Assembly: GCF_001244735.1 (NCBI RefSeq)
Contig: NZ_LN868937.1
Coordinates: forward strand, 79,501 to 143,500
Length of the DNA: 64,000 nucleotides
Origin: Bacillus andreraoultii
GTDB lineage: Bacteria > Bacillota > Bacilli > Bacillales > Caldibacillaceae
Direction of reading: 5' to 3'
A program made the translations under genes and the position numbers. The notes under the pieces were generated by a model. The model had not been told where the DNA came from. It made no database searches and saw nothing but the letters and a program-made list of their open reading frames with translations. Each line of letters begins with the position of its first letter. Position 1 is the first letter of the stretch. Positions 54,541 through 62,487 of the stretch are shown in pieces.

Positions 54541-55614
54541 ATGCTATCAATCTCTAGGAAAGATTTATATGAAAAGCTGTGGAATATGGGGATTACTAAG
54601 ACAGCAACAGAACTAAGTGTTCCATATAATAAATTAAAAAATGCATGTACTAGTAATGATATCCCACTACCTACAGCCTCTTATTGGAGTAGCTTATATT
54701 TGGGAAAGAAGCCAGTTCAGCCAGCGTTGCCAAATCCAAAAGATAATCGTATGATTGCTCTCGCAAAGGCTAAAAAGCAAAAAGCTGCAGCACCTAAAAA
54801 AATTATAAAAACTGTAAATGCCGAAAAATCCAATAGTATTTCTACTGAAACAAATGTCACTTCACGTATAAAGAAAAAAGAAAAGCCGACCTATTTTTCA
54901 TACTTAGGGAATGAGAAACAGAACCTAACAGATATTTATAACACGTTAAAGGTTAATAAAAACTTATCTAGTAACCCCCATAGGGAAATAGTAAAATATC
55001 GCAAAAAAAATCAGTCCTATAGAGAAGATAAATTAAGAATACATTCAGCTTCTGGTGAAATTACTCCAGAAATCTTACCTTTTATTGATAGTTTATTTAA
55101 AGCACTTGAAAAGGCAGGAGCAAAGATTGTTAGTAAGTATGATGAAACAGAAGTATTGTATAAAAAATATACTTTTACATTGAATTTTAAACTACCTTGT
55201 AAAAAGATAATGCTTTCTCCGGATGATAAAAATTATTCAGACTATCATACATTTGAATATGAAACAACTGGGAAAATAAACGTTGAAGTTGGTTATAAAG
55301 TTTATTGGTATAAATGGGGTAGATACGAAAAATTAATAAAACAAACTAAGACTACAACACCTGAAGATTTACTGAGAAGAGTATTCTTATATATATTTTC
55401 ACTACCAGAAATCATTGATGAAAAAGAAAGGGATCATATCATTGCAGAAGAGAAAAAACAAAAAGAAGAACAAGAGAGGAAATTACTCAGGGAGCGGAGA
55501 GAAAGGGAATATAAAAGAACTCAGGATTTGTTGAATAGCTCGGTAAACTATTTTTATTCTAAACTAATAAAAGAATACATTTCTGCTGAATTAGATGAAA
55601 CAACAGATGAATAG
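54541..55614 (+). CDS. helix-turn-helix protein with coiled-coil tail, 3' end cut by IS66
   Basis: A 357-residue protein. The start R-K-D-L-Y-E-K-L-W-N-M-G-I-T-K-T-A-T-E-L, then P-L-P-T-A-S-Y-W with LGKKP, resembles a HTH module of hypothetical proteins in mobile elements (YExVW...PvPprGYW). A Lys-rich linker, a beta-rich middle domain (residues about 160-290) and a long charged coiled coil (EEKKQKEEQERKLLRERRER) follow. The stop TAG is made by the first base of the IS66 element, so the native protein was probably longer. GAGGGG precedes the ATG. Function unknown; DNA binding is likely. Confidence 0.65.
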   Translation: MLSISRKDLYEKLWNMGITKTATELSVPYNKLKNACTSNDIPLPTASYWSSLYLGKKPVQPALPNPKDNRMIALAKAKKQKAAAPKKIIKTVNAEKSNSISTETNVTSRIKKKEKPTYFSYLGNEKQNLTDIYNTLKVNKNLSSNPHREIVKYRKKNQSYREDKLRIHSASGEITPEILPFIDSLFKALEKAGAKIVSKYDETEVLYKKYTFTLNFKLPCKKIMLSPDDKNYSDYHTFEYETTGKINVEVGYKVYWYKWGRYEKLIKQTKTTTPEDLLRRVFLYIFSLPEIIDEKERDHIIAEEKKQKEEQERKLLRERREREYKRTQDLLNSSVNYFYSKLIKEYISAELDETTDE

Positions 55615-55697
55615 TAAGCCCCCATTCAAACAACGCATATAATTCAACAGCACCTCTTGTTAAGATTGACTTATCAATCAAAGGAGGTGCTTTTCAT

Positions 55698-55892
55698 ATG
55701 CCAGAACAAAAATTAACTATTGTCCCCGTAACATTGCATTCCAATACAGAAAATACTCCAATCACAAAATCAACTGTCTCCTCTTCGAATTCAACTTGTA
55801 CAATTAAGTTTGGTAAAGTTGAAATCTCCTTCTCCAACGGTATTGATGAGCACATCATTCAAACTGTCATGAGGGAGTTGAAAGATTTATGA
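55698..55892 (+). CDS. IS66 accessory protein TnpA-like
   Basis: A short 64-residue frame ending K-F-G-K-V-E-I-S-F-S-N-G-I-D-E-H-I-I-Q-T-V-M-R-E-L, the common C-terminal signature of IS66 TnpA. It lacks the N-terminal HTH of longer versions. AAAGGAGGTG precedes the ATG. It overlaps tnpB by four bases. Confidence 0.7.
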   Translation: MPEQKLTIVPVTLHSNTENTPITKSTVSSSNSTCTIKFGKVEISFSNGIDEHIIQTVMRELKDL

Positions 55893-56242
55893 GACATGAT
55901 TACTCGAGTGTGAAAAATATCTATATTATCTGTGGTAAGACAGATATGAGAAAAGGAATAGATGGATTAGCTACACTAATTCAGGATTCTTTTGAACTGG
56001 ATCCTTATGGTGATTCAATTTTCTTGTTTTCTGGGTGGAGTAAAGATCGCTATAAATGTTTATATTTTGACGGTGACGGCTTTGCCATGCTTTATAAGCG
56101 ATTAGATAATGGAAAACTTCAATGGCCCAGAAACGAAAAGGAAGTACGAAATCTATCCCAACAAGAACTACGCTGGTTATTAGAAGGGTTATGCATTCAG
56201 CAGCCAAAAGCCATTCAACCATCTCAAAAAGGACAATTTTAA
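55889..56242 (+). CDS. IS66 accessory protein TnpB
   Basis: A 117-residue protein with the IS66 Orf2 signature: CGKTDMRKGIDGLATLIQ, IFLFSGWSKDRYKCLYFDGDGF and LQWP. It is needed for IS66 transposition; its activity is not known. Intact. Confidence 0.92.
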   Translation: MRHDYSSVKNIYIICGKTDMRKGIDGLATLIQDSFELDPYGDSIFLFSGWSKDRYKCLYFDGDGFAMLYKRLDNGKLQWPRNEKEVRNLSQQELRWLLEGLCIQQPKAIQPSQKGQF

Positions 56243-56318
56243 CTCTATTAAAGTTGAAATAAAGCTATTTTCATTACGTTCAAGATGCTATACTAATATT
56301 ATCTTATTTGAACGAAAA

Positions 56319-57905
56319 GTGGTGAGTCTTGTGGTTAATGCTTCGTCTAATAATCAGAATCAATACGAGAAATTAATTCGGCTTCTTGAAGAACAATTAG
56401 CTCATTCTAATCAACAAAATGAAGCATTATCCAAACAGATAGAATCACTAACTGAGCAAGTTCGCTATTTAACGAAACTTTTATATGGATCAAAAACAGA
56501 GAAAACGAAATATAATGCACATGATGATAAGCAAATTTCATTATTCGAAGATGATTCGTCTTTTAATGAATCTGAGCACACAGAAGAACAAAGCCAACAA
56601 ACGATTTCTTACACTGTTGTACGCAAAGTTCAGAATAAAAAACGGAATGATTCATTACATGAAAATATTGAAGTAAAGACCATTCATTATCATCCGGATA
56701 ATACGATTTGTGATTGTTGTCAGTGTCAGATGACTGAAATAGGTACGACAATTGTCCGTGAAGAGGCTGAATTCATACCTGCAAGAATGGAAAAAATTCA
56801 ACATATTGAACATGCATATGAATGTAGAAACTGCAAAGCCGATTTATCCCAAAAGGCACAAATTAAACGTGGCAAATCACCTCAGCCTCCGATTCAACGA
56901 AGCATTGCTGGTCCGAGTGTTCTTGCCAAGGTTATTTATGATAAATTCGTTCAATACTTACCCCTTTACCGGCAAGTAAAGGAATGGGATCGTTATGGAT
57001 TAAATACAAATGATAAAAATCTTTCTAATTGGGTTATTCGGGCATCACATGACTGGCTTTTGCCTATATATGAGCGAATGAAAAACATCATGCTAAAAAA
57101 GTCCATTTTACACGTCGATGAAACTTATGGACAAGTTATCAATCGATCGGATGGAAAACCTGGCCAATCTAACGCTTATAACTGGGTTTATCGAAGTGTA
57201 CCTAGTCAAGGTCCAACTATCGTTCTGTTTCAAAGTTCATTATCACGAGCTCGATCTGTTCTTGAAGGCTTTATTGAAAATTATTCAGGAACGATTGTCT
57301 GTGATGGTTACTCAGCATATGACAAAATTGAAGGGATTACCTTTGCCAATTGTTGGGCTCATGTTAGACGTTATTGGTTAAAAGCAGACAGTAAAAACGG
57401 ACGAATTGGTGTAAAATACTGCGATGATTTATTTCGCCTTGAAAGGGAATTTAAGCACTTATCCCCAAGTAAACGAAGGAAAAATCGCAAAAAGTACTCG
57501 AAACCGTTAGTTGATAAGTTTCTTTCCTGGGTTGAAAAATCACCATTTTACGGGAAAAATGCACTCGCTAAAGCAGCTGAATACACGCTAAATAGAGCGA
57601 ACGGATTAAAAGCATTCTTGAATGATGGCCGAATAGAGATTGATAACAATCCCGCCGAAAATGCCATCCGCCCGAATGTAATTGGTCGAAAAAACTGGTT
57701 ATTTTCCGTGAGCGAAGCTGGTGCAAAAGCAAACGCAATCTGCCTTAGTATCGCAGAAACAGCTAAAGCGAATGGGATAGATTTCTACCAGTATCTAGTA
57801 AGGATACTGAAAGAACTACCAAATTTGGATATCCATAGAAACCCAGAAATTATAAACAACTATTTGCCTTGGTCAAAAACAATCCAAGCAGAATGTGTAA
57901 AATAA
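56319..57905 (+). CDS. IS66 transposase TnpC
   Basis: A 528-residue transposase with an N-terminal coiled coil (LLEEQLAHSNQQNEALSKQI), the YGSKTEK motif, a zinc-binding region (C-D-C-C ... C-R-N-C), and the DDE domain with HVDETYGQV, VCDGYSAYDKI, CWAHVRRYW and IDNNPAENAIRP. Start GTG at 56319. It looks complete. Confidence 0.95.
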   Translation: MVSLVVNASSNNQNQYEKLIRLLEEQLAHSNQQNEALSKQIESLTEQVRYLTKLLYGSKTEKTKYNAHDDKQISLFEDDSSFNESEHTEEQSQQTISYTVVRKVQNKKRNDSLHENIEVKTIHYHPDNTICDCCQCQMTEIGTTIVREEAEFIPARMEKIQHIEHAYECRNCKADLSQKAQIKRGKSPQPPIQRSIAGPSVLAKVIYDKFVQYLPLYRQVKEWDRYGLNTNDKNLSNWVIRASHDWLLPIYERMKNIMLKKSILHVDETYGQVINRSDGKPGQSNAYNWVYRSVPSQGPTIVLFQSSLSRARSVLEGFIENYSGTIVCDGYSAYDKIEGITFANCWAHVRRYWLKADSKNGRIGVKYCDDLFRLEREFKHLSPSKRRKNRKKYSKPLVDKFLSWVEKSPFYGKNALAKAAEYTLNRANGLKAFLNDGRIEIDNNPAENAIRPNVIGRKNWLFSVSEAGAKANAICLSIAETAKANGIDFYQYLVRILKELPNLDIHRNPEIINNYLPWSKTIQAECVK

Positions 57906-58032
57906 CCGTAAATCTGATAAAAAAATCATGGTTTTACGGTTATTTGTAGTACGTACCATTAAGGTGCGTTTATTTTTTTATTTCGGGCTTACGTTTCAAC
58001 TACACCTGTGGAGTAATATGTTAAAAGAAAAC

Positions 58033-58056
58033 AGCCAGCACTATAAAATGCTGGCT
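58033..58056. terminator. hairpin between IS66 and the ApeA-like gene
   Basis: An 8-bp stem AGCCAGCA / TGCTGGCT has an 8-base loop. It lies downstream of the ApeA-like gene on the minus strand; the T tract is weak. Confidence 0.55.
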
Positions 58057-58118
58057 TGTTGCAATGCATGAGACAAGTGAATAATAGATTTGGACTATAT
58101 AATATTATTATAATTGTT

Positions 58119-59546
58119 CTATCTATTCAGCATACCATGTTTTCTTTTATCAGCATTTCTAATATCATTGCTAGTTATAATAGGTTTTATCCTTTCTCTT
58201 GTTCTTTCGTGGATAAAATCTTCTTTAAATCCTAATTCTTTTAGTAAATAGAATTCTAGTATGTTACGTAGGATATGGAAAGCAGTTAGTAGATCTTCTC
58301 CTTTAAGAGCTTTATCTTCTAGTTTCTGATTATAGTGTGTGTAATAATTTCTTGTTTTAGCAATTAACTGAGGAAATTCAATAAAATTGAATTCTCCGGT
58401 GTGAAAGAAGAATCTATAGTCTGCTATTAGTAAATCAGCCAGACGACTTCTTAATACAACAAAGTTTCTGCATCCGTCTAGTAAAAACTTTCTATCTTGT
58501 TTCCGAAAGGCTTCAGGTCTTACTTCTAATAACTTTTCTACTCTTTCTTTATAATCATGAAGAGAATAAGCAATCCTACGAGAATGGTAGGTTTCTAATG
58601 CTTGTACCATGTTCAAGAAATGCCGACTAACTGATAAGTTTTTATTGTATAAACTGTCAATATAGAGTTCTATTATGGGTTCCATTATAGTTGATACCTC
58701 TTGCCATTGTGAGAAATTTGCTTGTTTCAGCTCACTCAAGCTAAAAAGGTAATCATGTTTTATTAACCGCTCATTATTATTTTCACCTTTTAAAGCGTGT
58801 TTATGAGCGTGAATAACTTCTAACGGCAGAATATGTTTCTCATGATCTTCAAATTCATAATAAATATCGGGACTTTCAACGATCATCGAGTCGTAGCTTA
58901 GAGGGACACCTACAGCTATCTCGATAAGTCTTTTCATTTGGTCGGCTATTTTCATAAACCATTCTAATTTTTGAATTGATTGTGCTTCAATTATAAGATG
59001 TGGGGTTTGCTTTAATGTTAATTCCTCTTTCATGAGGTAAAACGGATCACTGAAGCTCAAATAGTAGGATATACTGTAAACTCCATTAGAGAAGATTTCA
59101 ATAGGCTCTACAATTTTTAAATCTATAAGAGAATCCCCTCTTTTGTCTAAATCGGGTCTTACGTAGTTTGATACATCACCCCACTGTATTATACCCGGTA
59201 TGCTAATAGTCATTTTAGAAAATCTGATATCTTCTTCTTTATTAAAGTTTACACCATTAAACATGAACTGGGCCTTATACCCAAATACTTCCTCGGTCCC
59301 AATCCTACTTTTGGTACTTATTCTAGAACAATTGACAAGGGTAATCTTAGCACCATTAATCGTAGAACCAGTAATAAAGGGAATTTCAAGAGGAAGTTCT
59401 AGGTAACTCATTATAGGCCCATTATTAGGTATACGGATATATAGTACTATGCCACCTTTATCTTCATTTAAATATAAGTCCCCTGTATATTTCTTTCCTG
59501 TATTGATAATCTTCCAAAAACCTGTTGCAGATAAATTTAATTTCAT
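58119..59546 (-). CDS. ApeA-like HEPN anti-phage protein
   Basis: A 475-residue protein. Residues 1-260 resemble the ApeA N-terminal domain (GFWKIINTGKKYTGDLYL, PFITGSTINGAKITLVNCSR). The C-terminal 170 residues form a HEPN domain with R-N-Y-Y-T-H at 399-404, the Rx4H ribonuclease site. ApeA is a single-gene defence protein that stops phage growth, most likely by cutting RNA after sensing infection. The catalytic Arg and His are both present. CACCTCC on the plus strand (GGAGGTG on its own strand) precedes the ATG. It is divergent from the next two genes. Confidence 0.8.
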   Translation of the reverse strand: MKLNLSATGFWKIINTGKKYTGDLYLNEDKGGIVLYIRIPNNGPIMSYLELPLEIPFITGSTINGAKITLVNCSRISTKSRIGTEEVFGYKAQFMFNGVNFNKEEDIRFSKMTISIPGIIQWGDVSNYVRPDLDKRGDSLIDLKIVEPIEIFSNGVYSISYYLSFSDPFYLMKEELTLKQTPHLIIEAQSIQKLEWFMKIADQMKRLIEIAVGVPLSYDSMIVESPDIYYEFEDHEKHILPLEVIHAHKHALKGENNNERLIKHDYLFSLSELKQANFSQWQEVSTIMEPIIELYIDSLYNKNLSVSRHFLNMVQALETYHSRRIAYSLHDYKERVEKLLEVRPEAFRKQDRKFLLDGCRNFVVLRSRLADLLIADYRFFFHTGEFNFIEFPQLIAKTRNYYTHYNQKLEDKALKGEDLLTAFHILRNILEFYLLKELGFKEDFIHERTRERIKPIITSNDIRNADKRKHGMLNR

Positions 59547-59780
59547 TATTTCACCTCCACAAAAGCGTTGGTAGCTATTTCTAGTGTATCTATAAATTTC
59601 AAATTATAGCAACTTAATAATTCTAGTTTTTGTGTTAAAACATTAAACTTTGAAATTTAAATGAATAATAGTTTATATTCTAAGGCCTTCTTAATATTGA
59701 ATAATTAATAATAAAGGCTTTAAATATGTTGAACTTTGTTATAATTTCTAATATGGTGTTCTATAGAAAGGAGAGGTTTT

Positions 59781-61088
59781 ATGACTATACTACTAGAAGA
59801 AAAAGTAACAAATCATGATACATATATAAAAGTAGAGAGAATTATACAACTTCTGGAAACTATTATTGTAAGTGATATTCCTTCAGAACAAGTGTCAAAG
59901 TTAGAGCGATTAAGTGAAACAATAAATATTTTAAAACAAGCTCTTGATAGAGCGGATCCATGGTTACTATCACAATTAACACTCCAAAATATGAATGGTC
60001 ATATTACAAATATTATAAATGAATTAACTAACTACCATAACAACAAGAATGTTCAGCATTTAAATAATGCCCTCTCTCACCTTGAAAAAGTAATCCCATT
60101 TTTCCCTCAAGTAATGCTTACAAGGACTCCAGAAGACATAGAAGGTGTTAGAGAATCAGTAATCTCGTTTAGAAAGTCTATTGGTCAGCATTTAGCGAAT
60201 GTAGAAAAACAGGCAAATGCAGCCGAAGAAGCATTCAAAAACAATAAAGAGAAGCTCGATGATTTAACATCTTCAATTGAATTTCAAAAAAGCAGGATTG
60301 ATTCAGTGATTTCTGATTTTCAAGACCAATTTTTAAAAGGTCAGTCTGAAAGAAGCGAAAGAATTGAACAGCTTATTGAACAAACTAAAAGTGAATTCAA
60401 CAATTTCATATCAATTAAAGGTACAACAATTGAGGAACAAATGAACAAGCAACAAGAAGAACATGATACACAATTAAATAAAAATGAAATAGAATTTGAC
60501 GAGCAAATGGCAAATCAAGAAAAAAAATTTATAGAGGCATTTGAAAATATTAATAAAATGAACGAAGAAGCAGAAAAAATTGTTGGTATTATAAGCATGA
60601 AAGGACTCGCTAGTGGTTATCAGAAGATTGCTAATGATGAGGGTAGGAAAGCGTTTTGGTGGAATATGGGTTCAATAGCCTCCATTCTAGCTGTTATTGT
60701 ATTTGGAGTATTTTTTATACTTCTTCATGAAGGAACAATGGATTGGACAACTTTAATTAGTAGAGTTGTTTTATCTGGGTTTGGATTAACTTTATTTACT
60801 TATTGTGCAAAGCAATCCAGTAATTACAGAAATGAAGAAAGACGAAATAGGAAAATTGAACTTGAATTGGCTTCGCTAGACCCCTATTTGAAGGATCTGG
60901 AAGAAAGTCAACAAAAAGAAGTAAAGCAGAGTCTTGTTAACAAATACTTTGGTGTAGACTTTCTCAATTCAAATAGTAAAGAGTCCCATATAAATGAAAA
61001 TGGGTTTGATTTATTAATGAATAATCCTCAATTGTTACAGACTCTTGCAGAAAAGGTAAGTCAATTCAAACAGACAGAAAAACAGTAA
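59781..61088 (+). CDS. coiled-coil membrane protein of unknown function
   Basis: A 435-residue protein. Residues 1-115 are helical and globular; 125-265 form a long coiled coil (with IEQLIEQTKSEF and EEQMNKQQEEHD); two membrane helices follow (about 293-313 and 320-341), then a charged cytoplasmic tail. I know no family for it. This layout recalls membrane effectors of abortive-infection systems, where a sensor leads to membrane damage. GAAAGGAGAGG precedes the ATG. The AbiTii-domain gene begins 17 bases after its stop, so they form a two-gene operon. Confidence 0.7.
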   Translation: MTILLEEKVTNHDTYIKVERIIQLLETIIVSDIPSEQVSKLERLSETINILKQALDRADPWLLSQLTLQNMNGHITNIINELTNYHNNKNVQHLNNALSHLEKVIPFFPQVMLTRTPEDIEGVRESVISFRKSIGQHLANVEKQANAAEEAFKNNKEKLDDLTSSIEFQKSRIDSVISDFQDQFLKGQSERSERIEQLIEQTKSEFNNFISIKGTTIEEQMNKQQEEHDTQLNKNEIEFDEQMANQEKKFIEAFENINKMNEEAEKIVGIISMKGLASGYQKIANDEGRKAFWWNMGSIASILAVIVFGVFFILLHEGTMDWTTLISRVVLSGFGLTLFTYCAKQSSNYRNEERRNRKIELELASLDPYLKDLEESQQKEVKQSLVNKYFGVDFLNSNSKESHINENGFDLLMNNPQLLQTLAEKVSQFKQTEKQ

Positions 61089-61105
61089 TTTTGGGAGTGA
61101 GATAA

Positions 61106-62002
61106 GTGGATTCGATCGTTTTAGATCTACAAAAAGAAGCAATGGACTCAGGTTCCAGTATTTCTAACTTACTGAGAAAATCATATGTAATTTCCAAGAA
61201 GCTAAAAATCAGAGACTTTGAAAAATGGGCAAGTCAGGAATTAAACGGATATATGAGTAATCTTGAAAACATTCCTGATTATCGAGAGGTTAGAGGAAGC
61301 CTTCAGTTCCTCAATCCCATATATGGTTGGCGACCAGTTATAATTGAAAATCCAGAACTAGCCGATATTGTTTCAACTAATAAAATTTCTCAACCTATAA
61401 CTGAAATTGAATACTTGGTGGAAAGCAGTAATGACCATTTAGTCATCCAATTACCACAAAATATACAAAATCAACTTTCAAATTGGGCGGATGGAAGACC
61501 TACAAAGTTCCAAGTTAGTTTTGGGAAGAGTCAAGCTCAACAAATAATTGACAGTGTGAGAAATATAATTTTAGAGTGGTCAATACAACTTGAGGAGGAT
61601 GGAATATTGGGTGAGGGTGTTAGCTTTTCAAAAGAGGAGAAGCGTGAAGCAGACAAGCAAAACTATACTGTCAACAACTTTTATGGCAATACCTCTGGAG
61701 TACAAATTCAGCAACATACACAACATTCAATACAAACACAAATAAATGAAATGGATTTGGAAAAGGTAAATGAATTTATTTCGATGCTACGGGGGAATTT
61801 AAGTCACATTACGCTTGAAAGAGAAGTAAAAGAGGCACTTGAGTTAGAAATAAGTAAAATATCAAATGAATTAATGACAAATAAACCCAAAACCCAAATT
61901 ATTAAAGAGTCTATGAGAACTATAAAAAGTGTTCTTGAGGGGATAACTGGTAGTTTAATTGCTTCTGGTTTATTACATGAAATTAGTAAAATCACTGTGT
62001 AA
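61106..62002 (+). CDS. AbiTii-domain abortive-infection protein
   Basis: A 298-residue protein. Residues 1-180 fit the AbiTii domain: S-I-S-N-L-L-R-K-S-Y-V-I-S-K-K-L and F-E-K-W-A-S-Q-E-L-N-G-Y with PDYREVRG. Next comes NYTVNNFYGNTSGVQIQQHT, a linker seen in several defence and effector proteins, and a C-terminal helical region (about 215-298). Lactococcal AbiT-type proteins stop phage multiplication by killing or arresting the cell; the mechanism is not known to me. The start is GTG at 61106 after GGGAGTGAG. It is paired with the coiled-coil membrane protein. Confidence 0.8.
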   Translation: MDSIVLDLQKEAMDSGSSISNLLRKSYVISKKLKIRDFEKWASQELNGYMSNLENIPDYREVRGSLQFLNPIYGWRPVIIENPELADIVSTNKISQPITEIEYLVESSNDHLVIQLPQNIQNQLSNWADGRPTKFQVSFGKSQAQQIIDSVRNIILEWSIQLEEDGILGEGVSFSKEEKREADKQNYTVNNFYGNTSGVQIQQHTQHSIQTQINEMDLEKVNEFISMLRGNLSHITLEREVKEALELEISKISNELMTNKPKTQIIKESMRTIKSVLEGITGSLIASGLLHEISKITV

Positions 62003-62193
62003 GTAGAAATGGCAGTCGTATTTTGACTTCTGAATTCCTCTTAGTTTTTTTCATAGCCATGTCGACCACTTTTGCATATTTCTTAAAGGTTTATGATCGA
62101 TCCCTTTAGAAAGTTTTTGCGTATTATAAATTCTTACTAAATATTTGCTTCTTTATAGGCTTATCAACACCGGTAAGCTAACTTTATATGAAA

Positions 62194-62232
62194 AACAGCA
62201 TTGGTAAGTAAAATCCAATGCTGTTCTTTTGC
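62194..62232 (+). terminator. terminator at the right end of the element
   Basis: A perfect 11-bp stem AACAGCATTGG / CCAATGCTGTT has a 10-base loop and then CTTTTG. It ends the AbiTii operon just before attR. Confidence 0.85.
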
Positions 62233-62235
62233 CTC

Positions 62236-62325
62236 TTAAAACAACACGGAGAACCGTATCATAAATAGAGGCAAAAGTTTTTGAAGATAAGTGGGAAGGT
62301 GCTTGTCTATTAAGGTATTATTGAG
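62236..62325 (-). pseudogene. 3' remnant of a second rlmH-targeting serine recombinase gene
   Basis: The minus strand across and beyond attR reads D-K-H-L-P-T-Y-L-Q-K-L-L-P-L-F-M-I-R-F-S and then VLF and a stop. This aligns with the C-terminus of recombinase 1 ([20 protein letters not shown]) but differs in several residues. The frame is cut by a stop at 62326-62328 upstream. It is the tail of a related but distinct integrase gene, left by an older or neighbouring element. Confidence 0.7.
62248..62276. other. attR of the SCC-like element
   Basis: GGAGAACCGTATCATAAATA followed by GAGGCAAAA. It still encodes G-E-P-Y-H-K-stop, but with TAT and CAT in place of the TAC and CAC of attL. An inverted repeat, CTTTTGCCTCT (62226-62236) and AGAGGCAAAAG (62267-62277), flanks the core, as expected for a recombinase binding site. 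Confidence 0.88.
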
Positions 62326-62487
62326 TTATACAACGGAATGATACAAATGGTGAATGAACGTATATGTTTTTGACTTCTGTAAATTTTGAGGGTTAAAATT
62401 CAATATAACCTTCCAAATTCCACTTGTTAAGATTTTTTACGGTAATATTTAAATGTATCCTTTGAACGGGCCTCTGAGGTGAATGTT

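Larger units (their letters stand above)
55614..57992 (+). mobile_element. IS66-family insertion sequence
   Basis: A 2379-bp element with ends beginning GTAAGCCC on both sides (left 55614, right end at 57992 as its complement) and the three genes tnpA, tnpB and tnpC in order. The flanking 8 bases differ (GATGAATA and GTTTCAAC), so there is no visible target duplication. This suggests a later deletion or recombination next to one end. Confidence 0.88.
48496..62276. mobile_element. SCC-like element integrated at the 3' end of rlmH
   Basis: The segment is bounded by 29-bp direct repeats (48496-48524 and 62248-62276) that differ at two positions. It begins at the rlmH stop region and is about 13.75 kb long. 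It carries two large serine recombinases at its left, a nuclease pair, a HTH protein, an IS66 copy, and HEPN and AbiTii proteins at its right. The target, the recombinase class and the defence-like cargo match the plan of staphylococcal cassette chromosomes, although I do not see a cch helicase gene or typical SCC housekeeping genes. Confidence 0.88.
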
